Both the position numbers and the translations under genes were made by a program. DNA of 64,000 nucleotides, taken from Falciphora oryzae. Its lineage: Eukaryota > Ascomycota > Sordariomycetes > Magnaporthales > Magnaporthaceae. Positions 63,541-64,000 of the stretch are shown piece after piece. Where the stretch lies: positions 27,145-91,144 of the forward strand of contig JNVV01000024.1 of NCBI GenBank assembly GCA_000733355.1, read 5' to 3'. Below the pieces are notes generated by a model. That model was not told where the DNA came from. It worked only from the letters and a program-made list of their open reading frames with translations, and ran no database searches. The first letter of the stretch is position 1, and each line of letters begins with the position of its first letter.

Positions 63541-64000
63541 GCTACTAGGAAGGAGCCTGATGCGCTTGCTGGCTGCCGGATTCCTTCGCGGCTATACAAA
63601 GGAAGCAAGCGTGGCTTTGGAGTGGGAAGGAGCAGCCCCGGAAACGGGAAGGACTCATGCTCGGAACCATCACAAAGCTGCATTCATGCTGGGTGATCAT
63701 GCAAGATTTACCAAGTGCTAGGTTGTGGGCGAGGAGAAGTACTGTGGAAATGTATCATGGCCCTTGAACGCGTTGCTGATGCTTCGAGCATTTTGAAATG
63801 GCTTGTTGGTGAGAAGATTTGTGCATGCTACTTCCAGCTTGCTGGAGAGATTTCTTTTTCCTTTTAGCATCAATCCTGACTACCGGCGTACATCTTGTGC
63901 TCCCTAAACTGTTAGCCGGCTTCATTGGTGGGTTATCAGTGCGTGGGTTGTACAAGCTGACATGACCGCCCTCGGGCAAGAATTCAACCGTCTCACCCAT
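63541..64000. other. Right edge; possible partial minus-strand ORF
   Basis: A minus-strand frame begins with an ATG exactly at the edge (63998-64000) and reads MGETVEFLPEGGHVSLYNPR for about 30 coherent residues before turning low-complexity. It could be part of an exon of a gene to the right. No family recognised. Confidence 0.25.

Overview
The window looks like nuclear DNA of a filamentous ascomycete, most likely a Sordariomycete. Genes carry short GT-AG introns (about 55-80 nt) with CTAAC-like branch sites. The protein families are typical of Pezizomycotina: HET domains, a UstYa/DUF3328 oxidase, DUF4238, DUF3292, fungal-type AAA ATPases, a LysM-CBM18 protein, GH55, GH125 and BBE-type FAD oxidases. 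Repeats are AT-rich and show the C:G to T:A decay expected of repeat-induced point mutation (RIP). The species cannot be named from the sequence.

Layout. 1-10 kb: a DUF4238 gene running off the left edge (-), a broken HET gene (+), a short-chain dehydrogenase (+), a broken GH36 alpha-galactosidase (-) and an intact HET-domain gene (+). 10-16 kb: a frameshifted kinase-like relic (+), a heavily damaged AAA ATPase relic (-) with an inverted-repeat element at its 5' end, an ORF of unknown function and a foldback MITE. 16-28 kb: the best-preserved stretch, with a three-helix membrane protein, a Dap1/MAPR haem protein, a small conserved fungal protein, a convergent UstYa-oxidase/P450 pair and a polyQ-ended protein. 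28-36 kb: a second MITE, then a divergent pair facing across about 1.1 kb: a decayed LysM-CBM18 gene (-), and a decayed NucA/NucB-like nuclease reading in frame into an N-terminally truncated GH55 beta-1,3-glucanase (+). 37-39 kb: an ankyrin-repeat gene whose stop codon serves as target-site duplication of a Tourist/Harbinger-like MITE.

40.5-44.3 kb is an AT-rich transposon island: foldback MITEs, an assembly gap flanked by near-identical sequence, and a full-length pogo-type DNA transposon silenced by RIP-type changes (about eighteen stops, two catalytic Asp to Asn). 44.3-47 kb holds only dispersed repeat fragments. 47-64 kb returns to genes: a secreted carboxylesterase, a multi-pass membrane protein, a P-type ATPase relic, a small two-exon membrane protein, a DUF3292 membrane protein, a conserved hypothetical, a secreted FAD-linked oxidase and a secreted GH125 exo-alpha-1,6-mannosidase.

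How it fits together. The region mixes ordinary genes with many relics: HET, GH36, kinase, AAA, LysM-CBM18, nuclease/GH55 and P-type ATPase. That suits a fast-evolving accessory or subtelomeric block. Two inferred functional units stand out: the UstYa/P450 pair (specialised metabolism) and the former wall-attack locus at 29-36 kb (chitin binding, DNase-like, beta-glucanase). The most novel-looking signal is in the MITEs: every family carries a doubled subterminal motif whose core differs between families but matches within an element and at both ends, as expected if each is matched to a different transposase.
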